Numbered from the stretch's first letter, positions 27,083 through 36,797 are shown. The stretch is 64,000 nucleotides of DNA from Mycolicibacterium sp. MU0053 (GCF_963378095.1 NZ_OY726397.1:1612001-1676000), one strand, 5' to 3'. Notes: generated by a model not told the origin, from the sequence alone. Program-made: numbers and translations.

Positions 27083-28735
27083 ATGACCGCGCCCATCTAC
27101 ATGTCCTCGCCGCCCGAAGTCTGGTCGGCGCTGTTGTCCGCGGGGCCGGGGCCGGGTCCATTGCTGGCCGCCGGCGGCGCGTGGAGCGCCTTGAGCGCCG
27201 AATACGCCGAGGCCGCAACTGAGCTGACAACGGTGCTGTCCGACGCCCATGCCGGCGCGTGGGAAGGGCCGAGCGCCACCGCGTACGTCGGTGCGCATGC
27301 CCCGTTTGTGACGTGGCTGCTGCAGCAGAATGCCGAGAGCGCGCTACGCGCGACGCAGCACGAAACTGCCGCCGCGGCGTACAGCACCGCGCTGGCCGTG
27401 ATGCCGACGCTGGGGGAGTTGGCCGCCAACCATGCCACCCGCGCGGCTTTGGTGAGCACCAACTTCTTCGGCATCAACACCATCGCGATAGCCCTGAACG
27501 AGGCCGACTACGTGCGGATGTGGGTGCAGGCCGCCACGGCGATGGCCACCTACGACGGCGTCGCGACGTCGGCACTGGCGGCCTCACCGGAAAGCGTTGC
27601 GGCACCGCAGATTCTGCGATCTATCCCGGTGACATCCGCGCGTTCATCGGCGCTGGCCGCTTCCGAACCGCCGCCCGACAAGCAGAACGAATATCTGGAT
27701 TGGTTCGATCAGATCGGGTATTCCGACTTTTACAACGAGGTTCTGGATCCGCTGATCCAAGGGCTGTACAACGATCCGTTCTTCGCCGACTTGTTTGCCG
27801 GCATCGATCCGTACCTGCCTTGGACCGGTAATCCGCTGAGCTTCTTCAGCCCCTACAACCTCGCCTTCGCGCTCGGCTATCCGATGGACATCTCGCAATA
27901 CGCGCTCTACCTGTCCCAAACCGCCAGCTTCGTCGCGGCGGACATCGGCCTGGCCTTCGCCTCGGGCAATCCGACGGCCATCGCCTACACGCTGCTCTTC
28001 GGTGCCGGGGCCATGTTCGTCGCGATCACCACCGATACCATCGCGCTGCTCAAGACGACGCTGCCGCAGGTGCTGCTCGCGGTCCTGCCGGCGCTGCTGC
28101 CGATCGTGGCCGCGGCAATGGCCACCGCACCGTTTGCCGCCGGCGGCCTGCTGGGCGCGGCCGCCCTTTCGGGGCTGGAGAACGCCGTACCTGCGGTACC
28201 CGCCTCTCCTCCCGTACCCCCGCCCACCGCCCTGGTGCCGACTTCCAGCCCAGCCTCTACGCCGGCGTCGTCACCCACCTCGACCCCGGCTCCGTCGGCT
28301 CCGGCACCCGCGCCTACCACCGCCACCGGGGCCCCGCCGCCCACAGCCTCACCGCCGACGCTGGGGAACATGGCCGCCTTCGGTTACCTCGTCGGCGGTG
28401 TGGCCGCCGACGCCCGAAACAAGACCAGCACCAGGGCTCGTCGGAAGACCGCCGAACCCGGGGACGACGAACTCCCGGACGAAGCGGCGGCGGCCGACGA
28501 AGACCAGCAGCGTCGGGCCCACACCCACCAGCTCGGCCGGGGCTACGAGTACCTCGACCCCGAATCCGGAGCGACGCCGTCGGAACGCGGCGCCGGTCCG
28601 ATGGGATTGGGCGGTACCACGCCGCGCAAGACCGGCGCCCAGCCCGCCGGGTTGACGGCGCTGGCCGCCGACTCGTTCGGCACCACCGCGATGACGCCCC
28701 TGCTGCCGAGCACCTGGGGCGACCAACGCGGCTGA
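27083..28735 (+). CDS. PPE2: PPE family protein, PPE2-like
   Basis: 550-aa PPE protein. The PPE domain begins [19 protein letters not shown] and spans about residues 1-170. A hydrophobic middle (about 250-370, with [16 protein letters not shown]) follows, then a Pro/Thr/Ser-rich linker (about 370-440) and a charged tail with [12 protein letters not shown]. These blocks align with M. tuberculosis PPE2 (Rv0256c). ATG 27083 gives the family N-terminus; an upstream ATG at 27047 adds non-PPE sequence. No PE partner gene is adjacent. The basic run RRRRPK seen before QLGRGYEYL in PPE2 is reduced here to RRAHTH. The riboswitch controls it, but no cobQ/cobU follows. A strong hairpin terminator ends the unit. 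Confidence 0.85.
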   Translation: MTAPIYMSSPPEVWSALLSAGPGPGPLLAAGGAWSALSAEYAEAATELTTVLSDAHAGAWEGPSATAYVGAHAPFVTWLLQQNAESALRATQHETAAAAYSTALAVMPTLGELAANHATRAALVSTNFFGINTIAIALNEADYVRMWVQAATAMATYDGVATSALAASPESVAAPQILRSIPVTSARSSALAASEPPPDKQNEYLDWFDQIGYSDFYNEVLDPLIQGLYNDPFFADLFAGIDPYLPWTGNPLSFFSPYNLAFALGYPMDISQYALYLSQTASFVAADIGLAFASGNPTAIAYTLLFGAGAMFVAITTDTIALLKTTLPQVLLAVLPALLPIVAAAMATAPFAAGGLLGAAALSGLENAVPAVPASPPVPPPTALVPTSSPASTPASSPTSTPAPSAPAPAPTTATGAPPPTASPPTLGNMAAFGYLVGGVAADARNKTSTRARRKTAEPGDDELPDEAAAADEDQQRRAHTHQLGRGYEYLDPESGATPSERGAGPMGLGGTTPRKTGAQPAGLTALAADSFGTTAMTPLLPSTWGDQRG

Positions 28736-28760
28736 CGCGGCACGCCGGTAGCTGAAAGAA

Positions 28761-28795
28761 CACTGCCCCGCCTGCGGCTTGCAGGCGGGGCAGTG
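28761..28795 (+). terminator. Strong intrinsic-type terminator after PPE2
   Basis: Perfect 15-bp stem CACTGCCCCGCCTGC / GCAGGCGGGGCAGTG around a 5-nt loop, 25 bp after the PPE2 stop. It separates PPE2 from the leftward tRNA-His. No U-run follows. Confidence 0.85.
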
Positions 28796-28805
28796 CTCAT
28801 CTCGG

Positions 28806-28879
28806 GGTGGCTGACGGGGCTCGAACCCGCGACTTCCAGGATCACAACCTGGTGCTCTACCAGCTGAACTACAGCCACC
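28806..28879 (-). tRNA. tRNA-His (anticodon GTG)
   Basis: Cloverleaf on the - strand with acceptor GTGGCTG/CAGCCAC plus the histidine-specific extra 5' G facing C73, anticodon stem CCAGG/CCTGG around TTGTGAT (anticodon GTG), and T-loop GGTTCGAGCC. It is 47 bp downstream of orn on the same strand. Confidence 0.97.
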
Positions 28880-28925
28880 ATTGCGGCCCGGTCGGGACGA
28901 ACCCGGTCAGGCAGCGTGGTCGATC

Positions 28926-29561
28926 TTAGCCGGTCGGATCCGCTGTCGCCGAATCGGTTTCCCTTGGCGGCCCCAGTTCGGCCGCAATTGCCGCGATATC
29001 GCTGGTAGACGGACCGGGCTGGGGCACGAACGCGGTGCTGCGGTAGTACTTCAGCTCCCGAATCGACTCGTGGATGTCGGCCAGCGCGCGGTGCGCCAGA
29101 CCCTTCTCCGGCTGGCCGAAGTAGATCCGCGGGTACCAGCGTCGGCACAGTTCCTTGATGGAGCTGACGTCGATCATCCGGTAGTGCAGGTAGTCGTCGA
29201 GGGCGGGCATGTCCCGGGCGATGAAGCCGCGGTCGGTGGCAATCGAGTTGCCGCACAGCGGAGCCGTCTTGGCCTGCTTCACATGCTGTTTGATGTAGTC
29301 GAGGACCATCTTCTCGGCGGTGGCCAGATCGACGGTGGAGGCCCTGACCTCGTCGATCAGTCCGGACCTGGTGTGCATCTGGGTGACGATGTCGATCATC
29401 CCGGTCAGCGCATCCTCATCGGTGTGGATCACCACATCGAGGCCGTCGCCGAGCACGTTGAGCTCGGCGTCGGTGATCAGCACGGCAATCTCGATGAGCC
29501 GATCCGACTGCAGATTCAGCCCCGTCATCTCGCAATCGATCCACACCAATTCGTCACGCAC
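28926..29561 (-). CDS. orn: Oligoribonuclease
   Basis: 211-aa DEDDh 3'-5' exoribonuclease that degrades 2-5-nt RNAs (nanoRNA) and the c-di-GMP product pGpG. Motifs: WIDCEMTGL (Exo I Asp, Glu), [11 protein letters not shown] (Exo II) and [11 protein letters not shown] (Exo III His/Asp). GTG 29561 gives [12 protein letters not shown], aligned with the M. tuberculosis start [12 protein letters not shown]; a TTG three codons upstream is a weaker alternative. The C-terminal tail ([11 protein letters not shown]) extends slightly beyond the E. coli enzyme, as in other mycobacteria. It is divergent from the DUF853 gene. Confidence 0.95.
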   Translation of the reverse strand: MRDELVWIDCEMTGLNLQSDRLIEIAVLITDAELNVLGDGLDVVIHTDEDALTGMIDIVTQMHTRSGLIDEVRASTVDLATAEKMVLDYIKQHVKQAKTAPLCGNSIATDRGFIARDMPALDDYLHYRMIDVSSIKELCRRWYPRIYFGQPEKGLAHRALADIHESIRELKYYRSTAFVPQPGPSTSDIAAIAAELGPPRETDSATADPTG

Positions 29562-29706
29562 AGCGAACAACGATAGGCCCACAGCGCCGCGCGGCTGCGA
29601 CGTGGACCCCTGACAGGCCGTCCGGGGCCGTGGTTCGCCAAGTAGTGTCGTGGGTTGCTGGGCCCGGATAAGTGGCGAGAGGATTTCGGCTGTGAGCACC
29701 CCACCG

Positions 29707-29741
29707 ACCGGTTCGACGAGCGGCGTAGTTCCGCGAGGAAG
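29707..29741 (+). repeat. Third copy of the dispersed repeat, providing a ribosome-binding site
   Basis: ACCGGTTCGACGAGCGGCGT followed by AGTTCCGCGAGGAAG matches the core of the tandem units at 24081-24194 with few differences. Its 3' end, GAGGAAG, sits 5 bp before the ATG of the DUF853 ATPase gene and looks like its Shine-Dalgarno sequence. Confidence 0.8.
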
Positions 29742-29745
29742 TGCG

Positions 29746-31293
29746 ATGACCCCCGCGCAACACATTGCCGGGGGCTATGCCGTCGACGGCGCGGCTCTCG
29801 AACTGGGCTCGGTGATCGTCGACGGCACCGTCGACCCGAAGGCGCGGGTCCGGATCCCGCTGGCGACGCTGAACCGGCACGGCCTGGTCGCCGGCGCCAC
29901 CGGCACCGGCAAGACCAAATCGCTGCAGGTGATGGCCGAGCAGCTGTCGGCCGCCGGGGTGCCGGTGCTGATGGCCGACGTCAAGGGCGACCTGTCCGGG
30001 CTGTCCCGGCCGGGTGCGACGGGGGAGAAGGTGACCCAGCGCGCCGCCGACACGGGCGACGACTGGACACCGACGCAGTTCCCGGTGGAGTTTCTGTCGC
30101 TGGGCACCTCCGGCATCGGGGTGCCCATCCGTGCCACCATCACCAGCTTCGGTCCCATCTTGTTGTCAAAGGTGTTGGGCCTGAACCAAACCCAGGAATC
30201 GACGCTGGGCTTGATCTTTCACTGGGCCGACCAGAAGGGTTTGCCGCTGCTGGACCTCAAGGATCTGCGTGCGGTCATCCAGTACCTGACCGGCGACGAG
30301 GGCAAGGCCGAGCGCAAGGCGCTGGGTGCGGTGTCGACCACCACCGCCGGGGTGATTTTGCGCGCCCTGGTCAACCTCGAGGCCGAGGGCGCCGACACGT
30401 TCTTCGGTGAGCCGGAGCTCGATCCCGCGGACCTGATGCGGCTGGACGCGCAGGGCCGCGGCATCGTCACGCTGCTGGAGTTGGGGAACCAGGCCACCCG
30501 CCCGGTGATGTTCTCCACCTTCCTGATGTGGGTGCTCGCCGACCTGTTCACCTTCCTGCCCGAGGTCGGCGACATCGACAAACCCAAGCTGGTGTTCGTC
30601 TTCGACGAGGCGCACCTGCTGTTCAACGACGCCTCCAAGGCGTTCCTCGAGCAGGTCGAACAGACCGTCAAGCTGATCCGTTCCAAGGGCGTCGGCGTCT
30701 TCTTCTGCACCCAGTTGCCCACCGACATCCCCAACGCCGTGCTGTCACAGCTCGGGGCCCGGGTCCAGCACGCGTTGCGCGCGTTCACCCCCGATGACCA
30801 AAAGGCGCTGTCGAAGACCGTGCGCACCTATCCCAAGACCGAGGTGTACGACCTCGAGGAGGCGCTGAAGTCGTTGGGAATCGGAGAGGCGATCGTCACG
30901 GTGCTCTCGGAGAAGGGCGCGCCGACGCCGGTGGCCTGGACCATGATGCGGGCACCGCGCTCGCTGATGGACACCATCGGCACCGACGCCATTGCCGCGG
31001 CCGCCAAGGCCAGCCCGCTGCAGGCCGAGTACGGCCAGACGGTGGACCGGGACTCGGCCTATGAACGGTTGATGGCGACCATCGCCCCGCCGGCCGCCGC
31101 GGATGAGCTGCCCGTGCCGACCGGAATCGAGATCCCGCCGATGCCCGCCCCGACCGCGCCGCCGGAGCCCGGTTTCATGGAGAAGATGATGGACAGCCCG
31201 GCTTTCAAGAGCGCGATGCGCTCCGCGGGCACCGTGATCGGCCGCGAGATCACCCGCAGCATCTTCGGCACCGGGCGCCGCCGCCGGCGCTAG
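29746..31293 (+). CDS. HerA-like/DUF853 ATPase
   Basis: 515-aa P-loop ATPase, orthologous in position and sequence to Rv2510c. Walker A is GATGTGKTK (about residues 50-58), and Walker B is [12 protein letters not shown] (about 284-295). A middle region with [15 protein letters not shown] and a low-complexity Pro/Ala tail before a basic end (FGTGRRRRR) are typical of DUF853. Biochemical role is unproven; related HerA proteins translocate DNA. ATG 29746 follows GAGGAAG at 5 bp; a GTG at 29692 in the same frame would add 18 residues translated from the dispersed repeat and is less likely. It converges with the SDR gene, 6 bp apart. Confidence 0.85.
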   Translation: MTPAQHIAGGYAVDGAALELGSVIVDGTVDPKARVRIPLATLNRHGLVAGATGTGKTKSLQVMAEQLSAAGVPVLMADVKGDLSGLSRPGATGEKVTQRAADTGDDWTPTQFPVEFLSLGTSGIGVPIRATITSFGPILLSKVLGLNQTQESTLGLIFHWADQKGLPLLDLKDLRAVIQYLTGDEGKAERKALGAVSTTTAGVILRALVNLEAEGADTFFGEPELDPADLMRLDAQGRGIVTLLELGNQATRPVMFSTFLMWVLADLFTFLPEVGDIDKPKLVFVFDEAHLLFNDASKAFLEQVEQTVKLIRSKGVGVFFCTQLPTDIPNAVLSQLGARVQHALRAFTPDDQKALSKTVRTYPKTEVYDLEEALKSLGIGEAIVTVLSEKGAPTPVAWTMMRAPRSLMDTIGTDAIAAAAKASPLQAEYGQTVDRDSAYERLMATIAPPAAADELPVPTGIEIPPMPAPTAPPEPGFMEKMMDSPAFKSAMRSAGTVIGREITRSIFGTGRRRRR

Positions 31294-31299
31294 CCGGCG

Positions 31300-32106
31300 C
31301 TACTCGCCGCCCAACTTCTTGTACACCGCACCGACAATCGGTGCGACGATGCCGCGCGGGGCGTACCCGGCGGCCACCGACATCGCCTTCGAGGTCAGGC
31401 CCGGCACGACCCGCATCCGGTTGCGCTCCAGCGCGTCGAGCGACACCTTCGCGGTGTATTCGGTGTTGATCCACAGGAAGTCGGGGATCACCTTCTCGAC
31501 CAGCGAGCGTTCCGAGGGGTCGGGCAGGTCGGTGCGTACCGGCCCCGGTGCCAGCACGGTCACGTGCACACCGGCCGTCTTCAATTCGCCGCGTAGCGAT
31601 TCGCTGAACGTGTTGGCGAACGCCTTGCTGGCGGCATAGGTGGCGTTGTTCGGAATCGGCGAGTTGCCCGCGGCCGACCCCGAGGTGAGGATCCCGCCGC
31701 CGCCGCGCTCGATCATCCCGGGGAGCACGGCAAGGGTGAGGTCATGCACCGCAATCACATTGAGCTGCACCTGGGCCTGTTCGTCGGCGGGGTCCAGGTC
31801 GGCGACCGGCCCGAACGTGGCGGTGCCGGCGTTGTTGCACAGAATCGAGATGTTGCGGCTGCGCAGCTCGTCGGCCAAGGTGGCGCGATCCTCGGCATCG
31901 GTGAGGTCCACCGCACGCACCTCGACCACCACCCCGTGGCGCTCGGTGAGGCGGGCGGCCAGGTCGGCGAGCACCTCTTCGCGCCGGGCCGTGATGATCA
32001 GGCTGTGTCCGCGGGCGGCAAGTTCGGCGGCCAGGGCCTCGCCGATGCCCTGTGAGGCACCGGTGACGACAGCGCGGGCATCCGGACTGGGAGAGGGTAC
32101 GGGCAT
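31300..32106 (-). CDS. cmrA: Short-chain dehydrogenase, mycolate reductase (CmrA/Rv2509 type)
   Basis: 268-aa NADP-dependent SDR. The cofactor motif is VVTGASQGIGEAL (about residues 13-25), with NNAG (about 90) and catalytic Ser plus YAASK. It aligns closely with Rv2509, whose corynebacterial and mycobacterial relatives reduce the beta-keto group of newly condensed mycolate precursors; that function is taken from the family. ATG 32106 gives MPVPSPSPDARAVVTGAS, matching the Rv2509 start. It faces away from the next MFS gene across 64 bp and ends 6 bp from the DUF853 gene. Confidence 0.85.
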   Translation of the reverse strand: MPVPSPSPDARAVVTGASQGIGEALAAELAARGHSLIITARREEVLADLAARLTERHGVVVEVRAVDLTDAEDRATLADELRSRNISILCNNAGTATFGPVADLDPADEQAQVQLNVIAVHDLTLAVLPGMIERGGGGILTSGSAAGNSPIPNNATYAASKAFANTFSESLRGELKTAGVHVTVLAPGPVRTDLPDPSERSLVEKVIPDFLWINTEYTAKVSLDALERNRMRVVPGLTSKAMSVAAGYAPRGIVAPIVGAVYKKLGGE

Positions 32107-32170
32107 GCGGTCATGGTACGAGGGGCGGGACCGGTCCGCGGACGCGGCCGGGAGCCGTAGAGTGCCGGAC

Positions 32171-33511
32171 ATGACCCAGGCGCCGGCCTTGACGAAATCG
32201 CGGGTTGCGGCCTGGGCGCTGTGGGATTGCGGCTTCGTCGGCCTGAATGCGATCGTCGTGACCTTTGTGTTCTCGGTGTACCTGACCGAGTCGGTGGGCG
32301 AGGGGATGCCCGGCGGTGCGTCGCCGGCGAGCTGGCTCGGGCGCGCGCTGACCATCGCCGGCCTGACCGTCGCCGTGCTGGCGCCGGTGACCGGGGTGTG
32401 GGTGCAGGCCCCGCATATGCGACGCCGCGCACTGACGGTGCTCACCGGTCTGGCGGTGCTGTTGACCGCGTCGATGAGCATGATCCGCGACGACTCGTCC
32501 TATCTGTTCGCGGGCCTGGCGCTGTTGGCCGCGACCGCGGCGTGCGGCGACCTCGCCGGCGTGCCGTACAACGCGATGCTGCGACAGCTCTCGACGCCGG
32601 CCACCTCCGGGCGGATATCCGGATTCGGTTCGGGCGCCGGGTATCTGGGCAGCGTGCTGCTGTTGATCATCGTGTACGTCGGATTCATCATGGGCGACGG
32701 ACCCACCCGCGGACTGCTGGGGCTGTCGGTCGACGACGGGTTCAACGTGCGCATGGTGATGCTGGTCGCCGCGGCCTGGTTCGCGCTGTTCGCGCTGCCG
32801 TTGCTGCTGACCGCGCAGCACATCACGCCCGCCATCGTGGCACCGCATGAGCCCGTCAGCATGCTCGGCGCGTACCGCCGGGTGTGGGCCGATCTGAAGC
32901 TGGAGTGGCAGCGCGACCGCAACCTGGTCTACTACCTGCTGGCCAGCGCCGTCTTCCGCGACGGACTCGTCGGTGTCTTCACCTTCGGCGCGGTGCTCGG
33001 CGTCAAGGTGTACGGCATCTCACCCGCCGACGTGCTGCTCTTCGGGATGGCCGCGCTGGTGATCGCGGCCTCCGGCGCGGTGCTGGGCGGGCACGTGGAT
33101 GACCGGGTGGGTTCCAAACCCGTCATCGTGGGATCGCTGTCCGTCATGGTCGTCGTGGGCCTGGTGATGCTCATACTGTCGGGGCCGACGGTCTTCTGGG
33201 TCTGCGGGCTGATGCTATGCCTGTTCCTCGGACCGACCCAGGCCGCGGCGCGCAACCTGCTGCTGCGGATGTCCGCGGACGGGCGCGAGGGCGTGGCCTT
33301 CGGTCTCTACACGATGACGGGCCGCGCCGTGTCATTCCTCGCGCCGTGGCTGTTCTTCCTGTTCGTGGACGCCTTCGGCACCGACCGCGCCGGACTCGGC
33401 GGCATTCTGGTGGTGCTGACGGCCGGTCTCGCCGCGATGCTGTTCGTGCGCACCCCCGGCCGCTACCGGACCGACGCACCCGAGGCCAAGCCTGCCGCAC
33501 TCGAGGGTTAG
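32171..33511 (+). CDS. MFS/Atg22-like membrane transporter
   Basis: 446-aa protein with about 12 membrane segments, resembling Rv2508c and the Atg22/UMF1 branch of the major facilitator superfamily (WALWDCGFVGLNAIVV at the first segment, SGRISGFGSGAGYLGS in the middle). Substrate is unknown; relatives export amino acids from vacuoles or act as permeases. ATG 32171 lies 64 bp from the divergent mycolate reductase. Open frame continues upstream, but antisense to the SDR gene. Its stop abuts the stop of the leftward proline-rich gene (TAG then CTA). Confidence 0.8.
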   Translation: MTQAPALTKSRVAAWALWDCGFVGLNAIVVTFVFSVYLTESVGEGMPGGASPASWLGRALTIAGLTVAVLAPVTGVWVQAPHMRRRALTVLTGLAVLLTASMSMIRDDSSYLFAGLALLAATAACGDLAGVPYNAMLRQLSTPATSGRISGFGSGAGYLGSVLLLIIVYVGFIMGDGPTRGLLGLSVDDGFNVRMVMLVAAAWFALFALPLLLTAQHITPAIVAPHEPVSMLGAYRRVWADLKLEWQRDRNLVYYLLASAVFRDGLVGVFTFGAVLGVKVYGISPADVLLFGMAALVIAASGAVLGGHVDDRVGSKPVIVGSLSVMVVVGLVMLILSGPTVFWVCGLMLCLFLGPTQAAARNLLLRMSADGREGVAFGLYTMTGRAVSFLAPWLFFLFVDAFGTDRAGLGGILVVLTAGLAAMLFVRTPGRYRTDAPEAKPAALEG

Positions 33512-34273
33512 CTACCGCACGCCCGCGCACATCGTGATGCCCGAACCGGTGCGCTGCTGCACCCGTTCGCCGTCGACGCTCACCGAACATGTCACGTCCC
33601 GGCCCACGTTGAACACCGTCACGCTGGCGGTGCTCGATGCCGGCGAGGACAGCGTGACCTGCTTGCTCCACGGCAACGCCACGTTGAACTCCATCTGCAT
33701 CATGGCGCCGGAATCGACGTAGGTGATGCTGATGGCCCGGCCTTCGCCGGTGACGCTGTAGGTCACGGTCTCGGTGGCGCCCGACGGCGGCGCGGACGGC
33801 GTCGTGGTGGGCGATTCCGAGGGTGTGCTCGGGGGGAACAGCGGTCGGGTGGTGGTGCTCGGCGCCCGCGTCGTCGTCGGCGGGGCGATCCCCGTGGGCT
33901 CCGGCATCGGCGGCAGCGGTGCCACCGCGGTTTCGCGCTCGGAGGAACCACCGGCGATCACCATCGCGACCACCAGGCCGATCACCAGCAGGACGGCGGC
34001 GCCGGCGAGAAACCACAGCCAGCGCGGTGAGCGCGGCGGTTCCGGCGGCGGTGCGGGGGGCGGGGGTCCGCCCGGGGTCTCATACTGCGTCTGCGTCCAG
34101 TACGGGGGCAGCTCGCGGGTGGCGTCCGTCGGCGGGTTGTAACTGGGGTAACTGAACTGACCCGCGTACGCGGGATCGGTGTACGGGGGGTTCCGGTCAC
34201 CCAGCGGCTCGGTCGGGGGTGACCAGCCGGCTTGGTTCGGGTCGGACCCATAGGGTCGACGGGGATCGCTCAT
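33512..34273 (-). CDS. Proline-rich single-pass membrane protein (Rv2507-like, MmpS-type C-terminus)
   Basis: 253-aa protein. A Pro/Tyr-rich cytoplasmic N-terminus (about residues 1-80, with GGPPPPAPPPEPP) is followed by one membrane helix (about 86-108), a Thr/Pro/Ser-rich linker (about 115-155), and a compact beta-rich extracellular domain (TVTYSVTGEGRAISITYVDSG...) with two Cys, resembling the MmpS/transport-accessory fold. Position and layout match Rv2507. ATG 34273 has AGG about 5 bp upstream; GTG 34279 adds two residues. Function unknown, probably cell-envelope associated. Confidence 0.75.
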   Translation of the reverse strand: MSDPRRPYGSDPNQAGWSPPTEPLGDRNPPYTDPAYAGQFSYPSYNPPTDATRELPPYWTQTQYETPGGPPPPAPPPEPPRSPRWLWFLAGAAVLLVIGLVVAMVIAGGSSERETAVAPLPPMPEPTGIAPPTTTRAPSTTTRPLFPPSTPSESPTTTPSAPPSGATETVTYSVTGEGRAISITYVDSGAMMQMEFNVALPWSKQVTLSSPASSTASVTVFNVGRDVTCSVSVDGERVQQRTGSGITMCAGVR

Positions 34274-34413
34274 GCCCACCTCATGATTGCAGGTTACCTG
34301 CGGAGCCGAAGTTGCCGGGCGCCATGTCGGATCTGAGCGGCGTCCACTGTTTTGCGGAGCCGGTACGCGGGTAGCGTGCGGGACGGGTGGGGCGGCAGGC
34401 GGAGGTAGAAGGG

Positions 34414-36306
34414 ATGGCGGTGCGGGCGCAGGTGCGCGCGATCTACGGCGCGTCGCTGTCCCCGGATGCGACGGCGTTCGCCCACATCGTCGACGACGGC
34501 GGCTACCCCCGTGCGGTGCAGCGGTTCCTGCGCGGCTGGCGGGCCAGCTCCTCGCGCGATGTCGAACTGCCCGTCGACGGTCCCGTCACCCGCGTGCTGC
34601 ATTCCGCCGACGGACATTGGCTGGCCTGCGAGGTGGCGCCCGACGGCCGGGAGCGGACCCAGATCTGGGTGGTGACCACCGATCCCGACGACCGCGACGC
34701 GCGTCGCATCGACGCCTGGAGCACCCAGACCGACGACAGCCGAGGCGGCACCGCGGAGCTGGTCGGATGGGACGGCACCCGGGTGGCCGCCATTCTGACC
34801 GGCGAAGACGGCGTCGGACAGTCGTGTCTGATCGACCCCGCCACCGGGGCGCGGGTGGTCCTGGACCGCCGCTCGGCGGGCCGGCTGGTGGACTCCTGGG
34901 CCAACGCCGCGCTGATCCGAGTCGGCCCCCGCGGCTACCGAGAACTGCTGATGTTGCGCGGCGGCACCGAAATCGCGCTGCTGCCCTACGATCCCGGCTC
35001 CGTCACCGATGCGGGTGTCATCCTCGACGATCATGCGCCGCGGCGGTTGCGGCATGGTTCCGACAGCGAAGCCACCAAGCTGTACTACCCGGCCAAGCAG
35101 TACGGGCCCGACAGCACAGCCGGTTTCGTGCGGGCGTTGATCCGCAGCGACAACGGCACCGGCCATGCGCGCCTGCTCGAAGTCACGGTGACCGCCGACG
35201 GCGTCTCCTATCAGGTGATCGCCGAGCGGCCCGGATTCGAACTCGACGAGTTCGTCATCAGCGATGATCTGTCGACCGTGGCGCTGCTGTGGAATCTCTA
35301 CGGCTGCAGCGAACTTCAGATCATGCGCTACACCGACCGGGTGCTCGGCGACCCGATCCCGCTGCCCGGCCTGGTCGCCAGCCAGTTGTCCATCAGTGCC
35401 GGCGGCGCGATGGTGGCGATGACGGTGGAAAGTCCGTCCCAGCCCCGCACCGTGGAACTGGTGGACACCCACACGTTGGAGTGGGAGCCGGTGGATCGGG
35501 TGCCGATGTCGGGCCCCGTCGGCACCACGCCGACGTTGGAAACGCTGACCGCCCGGGACGGGCTGACGCTGACCGGCTGGCGCTATGCGCCCCCGCCGGG
35601 CGTGCACGACGCCGGGGCGCTGATCTATCTGCACGGCGGGCCGGAGGGGCAGTCCCGGCCCGATTACAGCGAGGTCTTTCCGCCGCTGCTGGACGCCGGC
35701 ATCACGGTGTTCGCTCCCAATGTGCGGGGGTCCGGGGGCCTGGGCCGGGAATTCATGCACGCCGACGATCGCGAGAAGCGGTTCGCCGCGATTGACGACG
35801 TCGCCGACTGCGTGAAATACCTGATCTCGTGCGGGTACGCCGATCCGTCCCGGATTGCCTGCGGCGGCTGGTCCTACGGCGGCTACCTGACCTTGGCCGC
35901 GCTGACCTTTCACCCCGAACTGTTCGCCGCGGGCGTGAGTATTTGCGGGATGAGCGATCTGAACAGTTTCTACCGCAATACTGAGGCCTGGATTGCGGCC
36001 GCAGCTTATCCGAAGTACGGCCATCCCGTCAGTGATTACGAATTGCTGGAGAGTCTTTCTCCGCTGTCCCGGGTCGATGCGCTGACCGCGCCACTGCTGC
36101 TGGTGCACGGCGGGAATGACACCAATGTTCCGGTCATCGAGTCCGAACAGATGTATGAGGCGCTGCGCGAGCGCGGCCGTCCCGTGCGCTATCTGCTCTT
36201 CGAGGATGACGGCCATGAGATCGCCAAGCGGGAGAACCGCGCGCGGATGGCCGAGGCTGTGCGGAACTGGTTGGGGGCGGCGTTCTCGCGGCCTCCCGGT
36301 GCCTAG
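34414..36306 (+). CDS. S9 family prolyl oligopeptidase-like serine hydrolase
   Basis: 630-aa two-domain protein: an N-terminal beta-propeller (about residues 1-370) and a C-terminal alpha/beta-hydrolase. The catalytic Ser487 is in GGWSYGGYL, Asp is in HGGNDTNVP, and His is in DDGHEIAKREN. No export signal is present, so it acts in the cytosol, probably cleaving peptides or acyl-peptides. ATG 34414 follows GGAGG by 8 bp; GTG 34387 is an in-frame alternative adding 9 residues. It sits on its own between the proline-rich protein (divergent) and two tiny genes, and interrupts the M. tuberculosis-like order. Confidence 0.82.
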   Translation: MAVRAQVRAIYGASLSPDATAFAHIVDDGGYPRAVQRFLRGWRASSSRDVELPVDGPVTRVLHSADGHWLACEVAPDGRERTQIWVVTTDPDDRDARRIDAWSTQTDDSRGGTAELVGWDGTRVAAILTGEDGVGQSCLIDPATGARVVLDRRSAGRLVDSWANAALIRVGPRGYRELLMLRGGTEIALLPYDPGSVTDAGVILDDHAPRRLRHGSDSEATKLYYPAKQYGPDSTAGFVRALIRSDNGTGHARLLEVTVTADGVSYQVIAERPGFELDEFVISDDLSTVALLWNLYGCSELQIMRYTDRVLGDPIPLPGLVASQLSISAGGAMVAMTVESPSQPRTVELVDTHTLEWEPVDRVPMSGPVGTTPTLETLTARDGLTLTGWRYAPPPGVHDAGALIYLHGGPEGQSRPDYSEVFPPLLDAGITVFAPNVRGSGGLGREFMHADDREKRFAAIDDVADCVKYLISCGYADPSRIACGGWSYGGYLTLAALTFHPELFAAGVSICGMSDLNSFYRNTEAWIAAAAYPKYGHPVSDYELLESLSPLSRVDALTAPLLLVHGGNDTNVPVIESEQMYEALRERGRPVRYLLFEDDGHEIAKRENRARMAEAVRNWLGAAFSRPPGA

Positions 36307-36400
36307 TACAGCGGCTATGACGAAATTGTGATGTTTGAGGATTTGTCGGTCGGGTAAACCTGTGTCCGCCAGTTAGTGCGGGATCGGACGGAGGGATCAC

Positions 36401-36601
36401 ATGCGATTGCTCACCGTTGTAGCAGTGGTTTGGATGTTGATCGGAGCATTCGCGACCTTCCAGCGCGGGTATTTCGAAAGCAGCGACACCAATTGCGCGA
36501 CTGCGGGAACTATTGCGTTGACGGTTATCGCTGGGCCATTGAACTATGCCGGCGTCAACCCGAAAGTAGAGGATTGCAGATTGCCGCAACCCAGCCAGTA
36601 A
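36401..36601 (+). CDS. Small secreted or membrane-anchored protein, mycobacterial
   Basis: 66-aa protein with a hydrophobic N-terminus (MRLLTVVAVVWMLIGAF) acting as signal or anchor, and two cysteines (TNCATAG and EDCRLP) in the short exported part, probably disulfide bonded. ATG 36401 is preceded by GGAGGGA, an excellent ribosome site. Similar tiny proteins are common in mycobacteria, but no function is known. The next small gene starts 40 bp downstream. Confidence 0.75.
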   Translation: MRLLTVVAVVWMLIGAFATFQRGYFESSDTNCATAGTIALTVIAGPLNYAGVNPKVEDCRLPQPSQ

Positions 36602-36641
36602 TCGGTTACATTAAACAACACACCTATCGAATGGAGTTGCC

Positions 36642-36797
36642 ATGATTGTCCTCGGCATTATTTTGCTCATCCTCGGATACGTCTTACATATCAGCATTCT
36701 GACCACCATCGGGATCATCCTGCTGGTGATCGGCGCCGTGCTGTGGATCCTGGGTGCGGTCGGTCGCCCGGTGGGTGGTCGAAAGTATTGGTATTAA
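36642..36797 (+). CDS. Tiny two-helix membrane protein (DUF6131-like)
   Basis: 51-aa protein made of two hydrophobic helices (about residues 2-20 and 22-42) joined by a short turn, ending GRPVGGRKYWY. ATG 36642 follows GGAG. Codon use fits the host. The stop TAA overlaps the stop of the convergent tetR gene within TTAA. Tandem arrangement with the preceding 66-aa gene suggests joint expression. Function unknown. Confidence 0.75.
   Translation: MIVLGIILLILGYVLHISILTTIGIILLVIGAVLWILGAVGRPVGGRKYWY

Noticed and set aside
29692..29745. GTG start for the DUF853 gene inside the dispersed repeat
   Set aside because: Would encode repeat-derived residues; ATG 29746 has a good ribosome site and matches the family start.
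31640..32170. Extension of the MFS gene (32171-33511) upstream across the SDR gene
   Set aside because: Antisense to a well-conserved mycolate reductase; the true start is ATG 32171 with an immediate membrane segment.
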